Of a stretch of DNA of 64,000 nucleotides, positions 1 through 9,331 are shown one piece after another. The translations under genes and the position numbers were made by a program. The first letter of the stretch is position 1, and every line of letters starts with the position of its first letter. The stretch covers positions 62,001 through 126,000 of the forward strand of contig DATLVI010000028.1 in NCBI GenBank assembly GCA_035577545.1, written 5' to 3'. This DNA comes from Verrucomicrobiia bacterium (lineage in GTDB: Bacteria > Verrucomicrobiota > Verrucomicrobiia > Palsa-1439). Below the pieces are notes generated by a model. That model worked only from the letters and a program-made list of their open reading frames with translations. It made no database searches and was not told the DNA's origin.

Positions 1-492
1 ATGGAACTGCCCAATGTCGCGAAGGACGCGGCGTCCGATTGTCAACGGCGGGGCCTTCGTCGCATTCTCGTCGGGAAGATTGGCGGGCGCACCGACTTCG
101 ATCCAGGATTTAACAATATCTTTTTCCTCGGAGGTCAACGGCGGCCGTTTGGATTTGGGTGGCGGCATTTCGTCATGCAACACCGTCTGGTAAAGCTCCG
201 ATTGCCCGGGCATTCCGGGGACGACCATCTTGGGATTCGCGGCGACGCGGGCGAGGTCGAGGACGTAGCCGAATTTGCCCTTGGGCCGCGAGAGATCTGC
301 GCCATGACACTCCGTGCACCTGGCTTTGAAAATTGCGTGAACGTGGTTGGCAAGAATCTGCGGGGTGGACGACGCCTGGATTGATACCGTCGATACGGCC
401 TGGGTTGGTTCTTGTTCTGCCCCGGCGTCCTGTATGCCTAACGTCAACAAAACCAAGGCCAGAGTGAGCACCTTGGCGGCGAGGAAACTCAC
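1..492 (-). CDS. Secreted c-type cytochrome, 3' end cut by window edge
   Basis: The reverse strand is open from a GTG at 492 to position 1 (164 codons) with no stop, so the C-terminus lies outside the window. The N-terminus is a signal peptide (VSFLAAKVLTLALVLLTLG), followed near residue 59 by the haem-binding motif CTECH inside ARCTECHGADLSRPKG. Further on come DEMPPPKSKRPPLTSEE and IVKSWIEVGAP, the pattern of planctomycete/verrucomicrobial cytochrome c domains, where the Met of 'MPP' is the likely second haem ligand. It starts one base after the stop of the cytochrome b562-like gene, so the two are probably translated together. It is expected to carry electrons in the periplasm; the partner is unknown. 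The GTG start is chosen because it gives a clean signal peptide. Confidence 0.8.
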   Translation of the reverse strand, partial: MSFLAAKVLTLALVLLTLGIQDAGAEQEPTQAVSTVSIQASSTPQILANHVHAIFKARCTECHGADLSRPKGKFGYVLDLARVAANPKMVVPGMPGQSELYQTVLHDEMPPPKSKRPPLTSEEKDIVKSWIEVGAPANLPDENATKAPPLTIGRRVLRDIGQFH

Positions 493-493
493 T

Positions 494-973
494 TTACTGT
501 CCCGATGGCAGCGGGCCTCCACGCTTGTGGCCTCCACCACCGCCTACGCCAAGTTCCTTGTGGCTTGAGTCCTCCAACTGCTTGATCTTGTCGATCTCCG
601 CCTTGGTGGCATCCACCTTGCCGGCGGTAATGGCCTGCTTCAACAGGCCGATCTCCTTGATCAGGGCGTCCAGGTCCTTGTGAAACGTGTCGAGATACCT
701 GGCTTGATCCGCAGCCGCCATCGTATCGGCCTTCGGCGGCGTGAGCGTCCGGGCCGTCTCCGCGTGTTTTTGCATCGTCCCCACGAGTTCCAAGGTGGAT
801 GTCTTCTGCGCCGGGTCGGCATATTGGCGGTTGATCAGGCGAAGGCTGCGATTGATCGCCTCCATTTCGTTGTGAAGTGGAGATTCTTTCCCCCCCTCCG
901 CAAATGTACGGAGCGGCAAAAGAAGGGCAAACAGGAAAACGACAAAGGTACAACACTGGAGCATTTTTTTCAT
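494..973 (-). CDS. Cytochrome b562-like periplasmic four-helix protein
   Basis: A 159-residue exported protein with a signal peptide (MKKMLQCCTFVVFLFALLLPLRTFA). The mature start, NEMEAINRSLRLINRQ, resembles the helix of cytochrome b562 that supplies the axial Met. LEDSSHKELG near the end resembles the helix supplying the axial His. There is no CxxCH, so any haem would be non-covalent. The tail is Gly/His-rich (GVGGGGGHKRGG), which could bind metal. It sits directly upstream of a c-type cytochrome. The family call rests on the two ligand-like motifs and overall helical character; haem binding is inferred. Confidence 0.65.
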   Translation of the reverse strand: MKKMLQCCTFVVFLFALLLPLRTFAEGGKESPLHNEMEAINRSLRLINRQYADPAQKTSTLELVGTMQKHAETARTLTPPKADTMAAADQARYLDTFHKDLDALIKEIGLLKQAITAGKVDATKAEIDKIKQLEDSSHKELGVGGGGGHKRGGPLPSGQ

Positions 974-1073
974 AATAATTACCCGTGACCGTTCAAATTA
1001 ATGACCTAATCCGGGATTTGAATCAAGAACAGAAAATCCTGTTCGCACCTCGTCGCTTCCGATCACGGGGCTC

Positions 1074-1532
1074 TCACTTTGCGGAGTCGGCGTCGGCCGG
1101 TTTTGGGACGGCCACCGGCTCCTGGATCGTTATTTGCGACGGGTCGGTGACTGTCACTTGCGGCTTTCCGTGGGGGGCGGTGATGAAGCCGGTGACGCAG
1201 ATGTTCTTTCCCATGAAGGTCGTTTCCGGAGGATCTTTGAATTTGGGCCGGGCGGATCCCGGTATCACGACCGCGCACGTCTGGTTGGGATAAGGGTGAT
1301 CAAAATTCAAATAGGTGGGCTTGTCCTTCGCCGACTCGACGTACTTTGTGCTCGCGACCGCGCCGCAGATGGTGTTGGTTTCCTGGAGATGCTGCAAGGC
1401 ATCTTCCCCCGTAAGGGTTTTCGCGACGTTGACGGCGGCGGACGCGGGCCATGGATTTAACACGTGACCGGCAAGGCCCACGAGGAGACCGAGGAGCAAC
1501 TGGTGGAATCGTTTTCGCCTGTGACCTTCCAT
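1074..1532 (-). CDS. Secreted OB-fold nucleic-acid-binding-like protein
   Basis: About 152 residues from ATG 1532. An alternative ATG at 1544 lies immediately after GGAAGG, so the start is uncertain. The sequence opens with a basic/hydrophobic signal segment (MEGHRRKRFHQLLLGLLVGLAG). The mature part contains TNTICGAVASTKYVES, PTYLNFDHPYPNQ and KNICVTGFI followed by GKPQVTVTDPSQI. These are the strands of the small OB-fold family often annotated as DNA-binding or nuclease-associated in environmental genomes. Three cysteines are present in the mature region. No catalytic motif is recognisable. It follows the RND efflux operon on the same strand, 74 bp after the mdtC-like stop, but a functional link is not evident. 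Confidence 0.7.
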   Translation of the reverse strand: MEGHRRKRFHQLLLGLLVGLAGHVLNPWPASAAVNVAKTLTGEDALQHLQETNTICGAVASTKYVESAKDKPTYLNFDHPYPNQTCAVVIPGSARPKFKDPPETTFMGKNICVTGFITAPHGKPQVTVTDPSQITIQEPVAVPKPADADSAK

Positions 1533-1606
1533 AGTGCGCACCATCCTTCCGTACGATTGCTGGAGAGCGTACCAGAATCCCTGACAGGTGCAACTGCTTG
1601 CCGACA

Positions 1607-4600
1607 CTACTGTACCGTTGCGAGTTCGCCCTCATTGGCTTGGTGACGGCGAAGCTTGACGCGCCGGCGCAGGTGTTCGAAGAAGAGATAAACCACGGGA
1701 GTGGTGTATAGGGTGAGGACCTGCGAGAACAACAGGCCGCCCACGACGGCAATCCCCAGCGGTCGGCGCAATTCCGAGCCCGTCCCGAGCCCGATGGCGA
1801 GAGGAACCGCGCCGAGCAGCGCGGCCATCGTGGTCATCATGATCGGGCGGAAGCGGATGACGCAGGCTTTGTAGATCGCCTCTTCCGGGGTCAAACCTTC
1901 CACGCGCTCGGCTTCGAGGGCGAAGTCGATCATCATGATGGCATTTTTCTTCACGATGCCCATCAGTAGAATGATGCCGATAAAGGAAACCAGCGAAAGA
2001 TCGACGCCAAAAATCATGAGAGCCAACACGGCCCCGACTCCTGCCGACGGGAGCGACAGGAGAATCGTGACGGGATGGATCAGGCTTTCGTACAGCATTC
2101 CCAACACGATATACACCGCAAGAAGCGCCGCGACGATCAGCAAGGGCATGGACGTCAACGTAGCCTGGAAGACCTGCGCGGTGCCCTGGAAGCTGCCTTG
2201 CACACTCGAGGGCATCCGCAGTTCCTGCGCGGCGCTTTGGATCAACTCGGCGGCCTTGCCAAGCGAGACGCCGGTGGCTAGGTTGAAGGAAATGGTGACT
2301 GCCGGGAATTGACCCTGGTGATTGACGGACAGGCTGGTATTGCTCGTCGTGAATTTCGCGACACTGGCCAGTGGCACCTGCTGGCCGGTGTCGGACTGCA
2401 CATAGATCTTGCTCAACGACGCGGGATCCAACTGATACTCGGGAGAAACCTCAAGGATGACGTGGTGCTGATTGTACTGCTCGTAGATCGTCGCGACCTG
2501 CCGCTGCCCAAAGGCATCGTACAGAGTGTTGTCGATCACCTGGGGAGAAACGCCGAGGCGGGACGCCGCATCGCGATCAACGACGATGTTGGCTTGCAGC
2601 CCGCTCATTTGCTGGTCACTGCTGACATCCTTGAGGTCCTTGATCGTGCGGAGCTTGTCCACCAGTACCGTGGACCAGTGGTTGAGTTCGCCCAGGTCTC
2701 CCGACTGCAGGGCGTATTGGTATTGGGCCTTGCCGAGCCGACCGCCGACCCGGATATCCTGAATTGCCTGCAGGAAAAGCGTGATGCCGGGCACATCCGT
2801 CAATTTACGCCTGAGCCGGTTGATAACTTCGTCCACATGCACTTTTCTTCGCGAAAGCGGTTTGAGGGTGATGAACATGCGGCCGTTGTTCACGGTCGAA
2901 TTGCCGGAGGCGGCCCCGATAAACGAACCCACCGTATCGACCGCCGGATCGGCGAGGACGATCTGGGCGACTTGAGCCTGAAGGTTGGCCATGGTGGCGA
3001 ACGAGATGTCCTGGGCCGCCTCGGTCACGCCGATCATCACGCCAGTATCCTGTTGCGGGAAGAATCCCTTCGGCACAATGACGTAGAGCCAAATGGTGGC
3101 GATAATGGTTGCCAGCGCAACCAGCAACATGAAGCTCTGGTGGCGCAGGACCCATTTGAGCCCGTGCTCGTAGCCGGCCAATAGCCAATTGAATGTCCCT
3201 TCACACACTCGATACAACCGGCTTGGCGGCCCGTAGGCGGATTCCGGTTTTAGAAAACGGGAACACATCATCGGGGTAAGAGTGAGCGATATCACCCCGG
3301 ACACCAGGATGGCGAGGCTGAGCGTAACCGCGAATTCATGAAACAAACGGCCGATCAATCCACCCATGAAGAGGAGGGGAATGAACACCGCCACGAGGGA
3401 TGTGCTGATGGTGATCACCGTGAAGCCGATCTGCCGGGCGCCCTGAAGCGCCGCTTGCAGGGTGGTGTCGCCCTTCTCGATAAACCGAAAAACATTCTCG
3501 ATGACAACGATGGCGTCATCGACGACAAAGCCAACCGAGATGGTAATGGCCATCAACGAAAGGTTGTCGACGCTGTAGTTCAGTAGATACATGACACCGA
3601 AGGTGCCGGCGAGCGCGAGCGGCACCGTCACGCTTGCGATAAATGTGGGCCAGAATCGGCGCAGAAAGAGAAAGATTACCATCACAACCAGGCTGATGCT
3701 AAGAACCAAAGAGAGTTCCACGTCGTTGACCGAAGCGCGAATGGTGGTGGTCCGGTCGCTGAGTATGGAGAGCTTCACGGTCGGCGGGATCCATCGCTCC
3801 AGTTGGGGGAGTTGCGCCTTGATTCGCTCCACGGTCTCGATGACGTTCGCACCCGCTTGCTTGGAAATGATGACCAACACAGCCCGCTTCGTGCCCGACC
3901 AGCCGCCCAACAGGTTGTTCTCGACGCCCTCCACCACTTTGCCCAGCGAACTGAGCTTGATGGGAACATTGTTCTTTTGACGTAGAATCAAGGGACGAAA
4001 TTCACGGGCATCCACCAGTTGGTCGTTACTGACAATCGTATAAGACAGGCGTTCGCCATCGAAGCTGCCCTTGGGGAGATCGACCGCGACCTGTCCAAGA
4101 AAAGTGCGAATGTCTTCGAGACTGAGGCCGGTGGAAGCCAGCGCAGCGGGATTAACCTGAATACGCACGGCGGATTTTTCCGCGCCCGTGATGGTGACCT
4201 GGCTGACCCCCTCGACCTGGCTGAGTTTCTGGCCGATGATCGTGTCACCGTATTCGAAGACCTGCGGAGCCGGCAATGTATCGGAAGTCATCGCCAAGAC
4301 CATGATTGGCGCGTCGGCCGGGTTCACCTTGCGATAGGTCGGTGGGTTGGGAAGGTCGAGGGGTAATTCGCTGGAAGCGGCGTTAATGGCGGCCTGTACG
4401 TCGCGGGCCGCGCCGTCGATATTGCGATTCAAATCGAACTGAATGGTCACCGAACAACCGCCAAGTGTGCTGATGGAGGTAATCTCCGAGACGCCGGAAA
4501 TCTGGGCCAGGCGACGTTCCAGCGGAGCGGCGAGGGCGGAAGCGACCGTGGCCGGTTCCGCACCCGGCAACGATGCCGAGACCGAAATGATGGGATAGTC

Positions 4601-4720
4601 GACACGCGGGATTGCCGCGACCGGGAGAAAATGATAGGCCACGATTCCCATCAGGAAGAGTCCCGCGGCCAACAGGGATGTTCCCGCCGGACGATGAATG
4701 AAAGGTTCGGAAACGTTCAT
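1607..4720 (-). CDS. mdtC: RND multidrug efflux pump, inner-membrane subunit (MdtC-like)
   Basis: A 1037-residue HAE1-family RND pump of normal length. The N-terminus MNVSEPFIHRPAGTSLL is the first transmembrane helix with its amphipathic leader. VDDAIVVIENVFRFIEKG contains the Asp pair of the proton relay in TM4, and GIVKKNAIMMIDFALEAERVEG contains the matching Lys of TM10. Two large periplasmic loops carry the porter-domain sequences. Its ATG overlaps the stop of the preceding pump gene (ATGA), so translation is coupled. Two non-identical pumps in tandem after an adaptor is the MdtABC arrangement, in which MdtB and MdtC form a heterotrimer exporting bile salts, novobiocin and similar compounds. 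No TolC-like outer-membrane gene is in the window. The substrate here is unknown. Confidence 0.92.
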   Translation of the reverse strand: MNVSEPFIHRPAGTSLLAAGLFLMGIVAYHFLPVAAIPRVDYPIISVSASLPGAEPATVASALAAPLERRLAQISGVSEITSISTLGGCSVTIQFDLNRNIDGAARDVQAAINAASSELPLDLPNPPTYRKVNPADAPIMVLAMTSDTLPAPQVFEYGDTIIGQKLSQVEGVSQVTITGAEKSAVRIQVNPAALASTGLSLEDIRTFLGQVAVDLPKGSFDGERLSYTIVSNDQLVDAREFRPLILRQKNNVPIKLSSLGKVVEGVENNLLGGWSGTKRAVLVIISKQAGANVIETVERIKAQLPQLERWIPPTVKLSILSDRTTTIRASVNDVELSLVLSISLVVMVIFLFLRRFWPTFIASVTVPLALAGTFGVMYLLNYSVDNLSLMAITISVGFVVDDAIVVIENVFRFIEKGDTTLQAALQGARQIGFTVITISTSLVAVFIPLLFMGGLIGRLFHEFAVTLSLAILVSGVISLTLTPMMCSRFLKPESAYGPPSRLYRVCEGTFNWLLAGYEHGLKWVLRHQSFMLLVALATIIATIWLYVIVPKGFFPQQDTGVMIGVTEAAQDISFATMANLQAQVAQIVLADPAVDTVGSFIGAASGNSTVNNGRMFITLKPLSRRKVHVDEVINRLRRKLTDVPGITLFLQAIQDIRVGGRLGKAQYQYALQSGDLGELNHWSTVLVDKLRTIKDLKDVSSDQQMSGLQANIVVDRDAASRLGVSPQVIDNTLYDAFGQRQVATIYEQYNQHHVILEVSPEYQLDPASLSKIYVQSDTGQQVPLASVAKFTTSNTSLSVNHQGQFPAVTISFNLATGVSLGKAAELIQSAAQELRMPSSVQGSFQGTAQVFQATLTSMPLLIVAALLAVYIVLGMLYESLIHPVTILLSLPSAGVGAVLALMIFGVDLSLVSFIGIILLMGIVKKNAIMMIDFALEAERVEGLTPEEAIYKACVIRFRPIMMTTMAALLGAVPLAIGLGTGSELRRPLGIAVVGGLLFSQVLTLYTTPVVYLFFEHLRRRVKLRRHQANEGELATVQ

Positions 4721-7700
4721 GACGCCGGGGGAGGCAGGACTCCGCTTTCCAGTTCACCCGCGCTCGACAAGCCGGCGGAAGCACGCCAGCGTCGGACCCA
4801 TTTCTCGCACCGATCCATGTATAGATAGATCACCGGCGTCGTGTAGAGCGTGAGAAATTGTGACAAGAGCAAGCCGCCGACAATCGAGATGCCCATCGGA
4901 CGGCGCAATTCCGAGCCGGTGCCGGTTTCCAGCGCCAGGGGCAACGCGCCGAGCAGCGCGGCCGCCGTGGTCATCATGATGGGTCGGAACCGCAACAGGC
5001 AGGCTTGATAGATCGATTTTTCCGGCGGCAATCCCTCTACGCGTTCGGCTTCGAGCGCAAAGTCGATCATCATGATCGCGTTCTTCTTGACGATACCGAT
5101 CAGCAGGACGACCCCAATCAGGGCGATCATTGAAAAGTCGGTGCGGCAGATCAACAGCGCCAGCAGCGCTCCCACGCCGGCCGAGGGCAGGGTCGAGAGG
5201 ATGGTGATCGGATGAATGTAGCTCTCATAGAGCACACCCAGGACGATGTAGATCACGACGACGGCGGCCAGAATCAGAAAGGGCTCGCTTTTCAGTGAGG
5301 TCCTGAATTCCGCGGCGCTACCGGAAAACCTCGTCATGACCGTTTCCGGCAGGGCGATTTCCTTTTCCGCGAGTTGAATGGCGTTAATCGCGGAACCCAG
5401 CGAGCTGCCTGGTCGCAGGTTGAAGGACAGCGTCACCGCTGGGAATTGACCCTCGTGAACGATCGCGAGCGCCGCGGTAGTCGTACGTACATGGGTAAAG
5501 GCGCTCAGCGGCACCATTTGGCCGGTGGAGGATTTGACGTAAATCTTGTCCAACGACGCGGGCGTAAGTTGGAAATGAGGTTCGGCCTCGAGAATGACGC
5601 GATACTGGTTGAGCTGGGTGAACATGATCGACACCTGCCGCTGTCCGAAGGCGTCGTAGAGCGTGTCGTCGATGGCCTGGGGCAGGACGTTCAGGCGCGC
5701 GGCGGTGCTCCGGTCAACATCGATGCTCAGTTGCAGGCCGCTGGCCTGCTGATCGGTGGCCAGATCGACCAGGTCCGGCAACGCGCGCAGCTTGTTGAGC
5801 AACTTCGTCGACCATTCGGAGAGTTCGGCTTCATCGGCATCCTCCAGCGTGTATTGGTACTGCGTGCGGCTGACACGGCTGTCGATCTGAACATCCTGCA
5901 CGGCTTGCATGAAAAGCGCGACCCCCTCGACGTCTTTGGTTGCATCGCGCAAACGGTCGATGATCGCGCTGGCGCTGGCTTTGCGTTGGTCGCGCGGCTT
6001 GAGATTGATATAGAGATGGCCGGTATTGGCCGTGGCGTTGACCGTTCCCGCCCCCACGAACGAGGCCACGCTGACGACATCCGGATCCTTGCGCACGATC
6101 TCGGCGATGAGCCGCTGGCGCTCGACCATGGCCTTGAAGGAGATGGATTGCGCGGCGTCGGTCTCGCCAACGATCAAACCGGTGTCCTGTTGCGGCAACA
6201 GGCCCTTGGGAATAATCACGTACAGCCAGATCGTGATGACCAGGGTCGCGATGGCAACCATCAGGGTCAGTGGTTGGTGCTTGAACACCCACTTGAGGCC
6301 GCGTTCGTACCAATCGAGCATGCCCTGGAACATTCGCTCGGTCAGGCGATAGAAGAGACCCTGCTCTTTGCCTTTTTCCTGCTTCAACAGGCGACTGCAC
6401 ATCATGGGAGTAAGGGTCAGCGAGACAATGGCTGAAACCGCCACGGCCACGCTCAAGGTGATGGCGAATTCCCGGAAGAGACGGCCGACGATACCGGTCA
6501 TGAACAGCAAGGGGATGAAGACGGCGATCAGCGAGATGCTCAGCGAAATGACCGTGAAACCGATTTGCTTGGCGCCCTTGAGCGCGGCCTCCAGCGGCGG
6601 GTCCCCGGCTTCGATAAAGCGGACGATGTTTTCGATCATCACGATCGCGTCGTCCACCACGAACCCGGTGGAGATGGTCAGCGCCATGAGCGAGAGGTTG
6701 TCGAGGCTGAAGCCAACCAGCTTCATGACGCCGAATGTGCCGATGATGGCCAATGGCAGCGCGACACTGGGGATGACGGTCGCCCAGAATTTTCGCAAGA
6801 AGATGAACATGACCATGACGACCAGGAACACCGTGAGAATCAGCGTGAACTGCACGTCGTGGACGGAGGCGCGGATGGTGGCGGTGCGGTCGGTCAAGAT
6901 GGAGACTTTGATCGCGGGCGGAATGGACGCGCTGAGTCGGGGTAACAGGGCCTTTACACGATCGGCGGTTTCGATGATGTTGGCGCCCGGCTGGCGCTGG
7001 ATATCCATGATGACCGACGGCGTGCTGCCCACCCAGCCGGCAAGGCGCACATTCTCCACGTTGTCGATCACTTCGCCAATGTCACCGAGCCGGACCGGGG
7101 AGCCATTCGTGTACGCCACGATCACGGGCCGATACTGTTCGGCGGAGAGGATCTGGTCGTTCGCGCCGATGGCATATGATTGACGCGGGCCGTCGAAGCT
7201 ACCTTTTGGCGCGTTGATATTGTTCTGTGTAAGGGCGGTGCGCACGTCCTCCAGGCTCAGGCCGAGTGAAGCGATCGCCGCTGGATTGATGCGGACGCGA
7301 ACGGCGGGCTTCTGGTTGCCTTCGATGGTGACCAACCCGACCCCGGTCACCTGGCTGAGTTTTTGGGCCAGCACGGTATCAGCGAGGTCGTTGACTTTTT
7401 CCAGGGGCAGCGTGTCGGAGGTGATCTGCAAGGTGAGAATCGGCGTGTCGGCCGGGTTGACCTTGCTGTAGGTGGGCGGGTTCGGCATGTTCTTAGGCAG
7501 AACACCGCTGGCGGCATTTATCGCGGCCTGGACATCCTGCGCAGCCGCGTCGATGTCGCGGTCGAGGTTGAATTGCAGGATGATGGTCGAGTTGCCGAAG
7601 GAACTCTGCGACGTCATCTGCGCCAGGCCGCTGATCTGGCCGAATTGGCGTTCCAGGGGAGTGGTGACTGACGAGGCCATCACGTCCGGGCTCGCGCCGG

Positions 7701-7854
7701 GGTACTGGGCCGTTACCTGGATAGTGGGAAAATCAACCGGGGGCAACGCCGAGATGGGCAGGAGGATGTATCCCAGCAATCCCATCAGCACCACGCCCGC
7801 CATCAGCAGCGACGTGGCAACCGGCCGATGGATGAAAGGTTCCGAAATGTTCAC
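4717..7854 (-). CDS. mdtB: RND multidrug efflux pump, inner-membrane subunit (MdtB-like)
   Basis: A 1045-residue HAE1-family RND pump starting at GTG 7854 (MNISEPFIHRPVATSLL). The proton-relay Asp pair is in TGFVVDDAIVMIENIVRF and the TM10 Lys in LLIGIVKKNAIMMIDF. FRPIMMTTAAALLGALPLA is the conserved C-terminal membrane segment. It lies between the adaptor (11 bp upstream) and the second pump, which it overlaps by 4 bp. By MdtABC analogy it would form the heterotrimer with the downstream product, powered by proton import. The assignment of B versus C follows gene order rather than a discriminating residue. Confidence 0.92.
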   Translation of the reverse strand: MNISEPFIHRPVATSLLMAGVVLMGLLGYILLPISALPPVDFPTIQVTAQYPGASPDVMASSVTTPLERQFGQISGLAQMTSQSSFGNSTIILQFNLDRDIDAAAQDVQAAINAASGVLPKNMPNPPTYSKVNPADTPILTLQITSDTLPLEKVNDLADTVLAQKLSQVTGVGLVTIEGNQKPAVRVRINPAAIASLGLSLEDVRTALTQNNINAPKGSFDGPRQSYAIGANDQILSAEQYRPVIVAYTNGSPVRLGDIGEVIDNVENVRLAGWVGSTPSVIMDIQRQPGANIIETADRVKALLPRLSASIPPAIKVSILTDRTATIRASVHDVQFTLILTVFLVVMVMFIFLRKFWATVIPSVALPLAIIGTFGVMKLVGFSLDNLSLMALTISTGFVVDDAIVMIENIVRFIEAGDPPLEAALKGAKQIGFTVISLSISLIAVFIPLLFMTGIVGRLFREFAITLSVAVAVSAIVSLTLTPMMCSRLLKQEKGKEQGLFYRLTERMFQGMLDWYERGLKWVFKHQPLTLMVAIATLVITIWLYVIIPKGLLPQQDTGLIVGETDAAQSISFKAMVERQRLIAEIVRKDPDVVSVASFVGAGTVNATANTGHLYINLKPRDQRKASASAIIDRLRDATKDVEGVALFMQAVQDVQIDSRVSRTQYQYTLEDADEAELSEWSTKLLNKLRALPDLVDLATDQQASGLQLSIDVDRSTAARLNVLPQAIDDTLYDAFGQRQVSIMFTQLNQYRVILEAEPHFQLTPASLDKIYVKSSTGQMVPLSAFTHVRTTTAALAIVHEGQFPAVTLSFNLRPGSSLGSAINAIQLAEKEIALPETVMTRFSGSAAEFRTSLKSEPFLILAAVVVIYIVLGVLYESYIHPITILSTLPSAGVGALLALLICRTDFSMIALIGVVLLIGIVKKNAIMMIDFALEAERVEGLPPEKSIYQACLLRFRPIMMTTAAALLGALPLALETGTGSELRRPMGISIVGGLLLSQFLTLYTTPVIYLYMDRCEKWVRRWRASAGLSSAGELESGVLPPPAS

Positions 7855-7865
7855 GGGGTCAGCCG

Positions 7866-9131
7866 TCAGGATGCGGGAGCAGCCGCTTTGGCCGCTGGAG
7901 CAGGCTTCACGTGCGAGCCGATCTGCAGTCGGTACTGGCCGTCGACGACAATGTTCTCGTTGGGTTTGAGCCCTTCGTCGATCAGCGCCTCGCCCTTTTC
8001 GATCTGCGCGACCTTCACCGCGCGGACTTCCACCGATTGATCGTCCTTAATCACGAACACGTACGAGCCGTCGGGTCCGCGCTGCACTGCGAAGGCCGGC
8101 ACGACGAGACCGCCCTTGCGCGTGGTCAGCAGGAGGCGCGCGTTCACAAACTGGCCCGGCCAAAGTCGCAGGTCCTCATTGGCAAATGTGGCCTTGAGCC
8201 GGATGGTACCGGTGGTGGTGTCGATTTGATTGTCGATCACCGCCAGCTTGCCCTCGCCCAACTGTGTGGTGTTATCGCGGTCCACTGCCAGAACCGTGAC
8301 CTCACTCGACGACATTTCCTTTTGAATATCGTTGAGCGATTGCTCCGGGAGCGTGAAGACCACGGAAATCGGGTGCAGTTGCGTAATGACCACGAGGCCA
8401 TTCGCGTCGGTGGCATGGACGATGTTTCCCTGGTCAACCAGGCGAATGCCGGTGCGGCCATCGAGCGGGGAAGTGATCGTCGTGTAGTCGAGTTGAACCT
8501 TCGCGCTGTCGATGGCCGCCTGGTCAGCTTTGACGGTGGCCTCCAGTTGGGCAACAAGCGCCTTTTGAGTGTCGTACGCCTGCTGGGTGGCGATTTTTTG
8601 GGCGATCAGTTCGGCATCCCGTTGCAGATCCAACCGGGCGTTGGCCAATTGCGACTCATCCTGCGCCTTTTTGGCTTCGGTTTGCTCGAGCTGGGTCCGG
8701 AACGGATCCGGATCGATCTGCGCGAGCAGGTCACCCGCATGCACGTCCTGTCCCTCCACGAAAGCGACCTTCTGCAGTTGACCATCCACGCGGACATGGA
8801 CGGTCACGGTATTGAAAGCCTGGACGGTGCCGAGTCCGTCCACATAGATCGGCACGTCTTTCTGGACAACCTTGCCCTCGACAACCGGTACCGCTGGCGG
8901 GCCGGAATGGGCGGCAGCGGCGGCCGCACTTTTTGCAGAAGCCGCGCGGTAATAACGCACCACCCAAAGGATGCCCAACACCAACAAAGCGCAAAGAATC
9001 CAAGTACCAAGATTCCTCCTTGAAGGGGTGTTCCCTTCAGGAGCCTGATACTGTTTGAGCGGTTTGTCAGCCGTAGGTGGGGCGGGCTGGTCTAAACGCT
9101 GTCGATCTTGAACCGGGTCGTGTTTCAGCAT
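7866..9131 (-). CDS. mdtA: RND periplasmic adaptor / membrane fusion protein (MdtA-like)
   Basis: A 421-residue HlyD/MFP-family adaptor. ATG 9131 is chosen; the frame opens slightly further upstream only through a TTG. A single N-terminal transmembrane anchor (WILCALLVLGILWVV, about residues 44-58) is followed by an Ala-rich linker. The lipoyl/barrel half is VPIYVDGLGTVQAFNTVTV and VRVDGQLQKVAFVEGQDV. A coiled-coil hairpin follows (QLEQTEAKKAQDESQLANARLDL), then DYTTITSPLDGRTGIRLVDQGN, the family signature. It would bridge the two RND pumps to an outer-membrane channel encoded elsewhere. It is first in the three-gene efflux operon; no regulator gene adjoins it. Confidence 0.92.
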   Translation of the reverse strand: MLKHDPVQDRQRLDQPAPPTADKPLKQYQAPEGNTPSRRNLGTWILCALLVLGILWVVRYYRAASAKSAAAAAAHSGPPAVPVVEGKVVQKDVPIYVDGLGTVQAFNTVTVHVRVDGQLQKVAFVEGQDVHAGDLLAQIDPDPFRTQLEQTEAKKAQDESQLANARLDLQRDAELIAQKIATQQAYDTQKALVAQLEATVKADQAAIDSAKVQLDYTTITSPLDGRTGIRLVDQGNIVHATDANGLVVITQLHPISVVFTLPEQSLNDIQKEMSSSEVTVLAVDRDNTTQLGEGKLAVIDNQIDTTTGTIRLKATFANEDLRLWPGQFVNARLLLTTRKGGLVVPAFAVQRGPDGSYVFVIKDDQSVEVRAVKVAQIEKGEALIDEGLKPNENIVVDGQYRLQIGSHVKPAPAAKAAAPAS

Positions 9132-9237
9132 GGTTTTAGACAGGCGCAATCCGACGGACGTTCAGTTTAACACCAAATCCAGGCGACAGTTGTCAAAATA
9201 TGTCATGGCCGGAGGATGTCAAATACTGCTCTTGACG

Positions 9238-9271
9238 ATAGCAGCTTCAAGGAAAGCCCGCAACCAGACAG
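9238..9271. repeat. Direct repeat copy 1 (34 bp) downstream of the beta-helix gene
   Basis: This block differs from 11172-11205 at one position (t versus g after 'atagcagc'); the shared core begins tcaaggaaagcccgcaacc. Similarity fades over the next dozen bases. The two copies have the same orientation and lie about 1.93 kb apart, bracketing the beta-helix gene. Confidence 0.85.
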
Positions 9272-9331
9272 ACGGGTGAGGGCGTCTTGATTTGATCGAT
9301 CTTTCCGGTCCGGTGTTGGGCCGACGCTGCC

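Noticed and set aside
2309-9023. Open frames of 250-370 residues on the plus strand across the efflux operon
   Set aside because: They are shadows of the three RND genes. The minus-strand products are full-length and highly conserved, while the plus-strand translations are Arg/His/Asp-rich without motifs.
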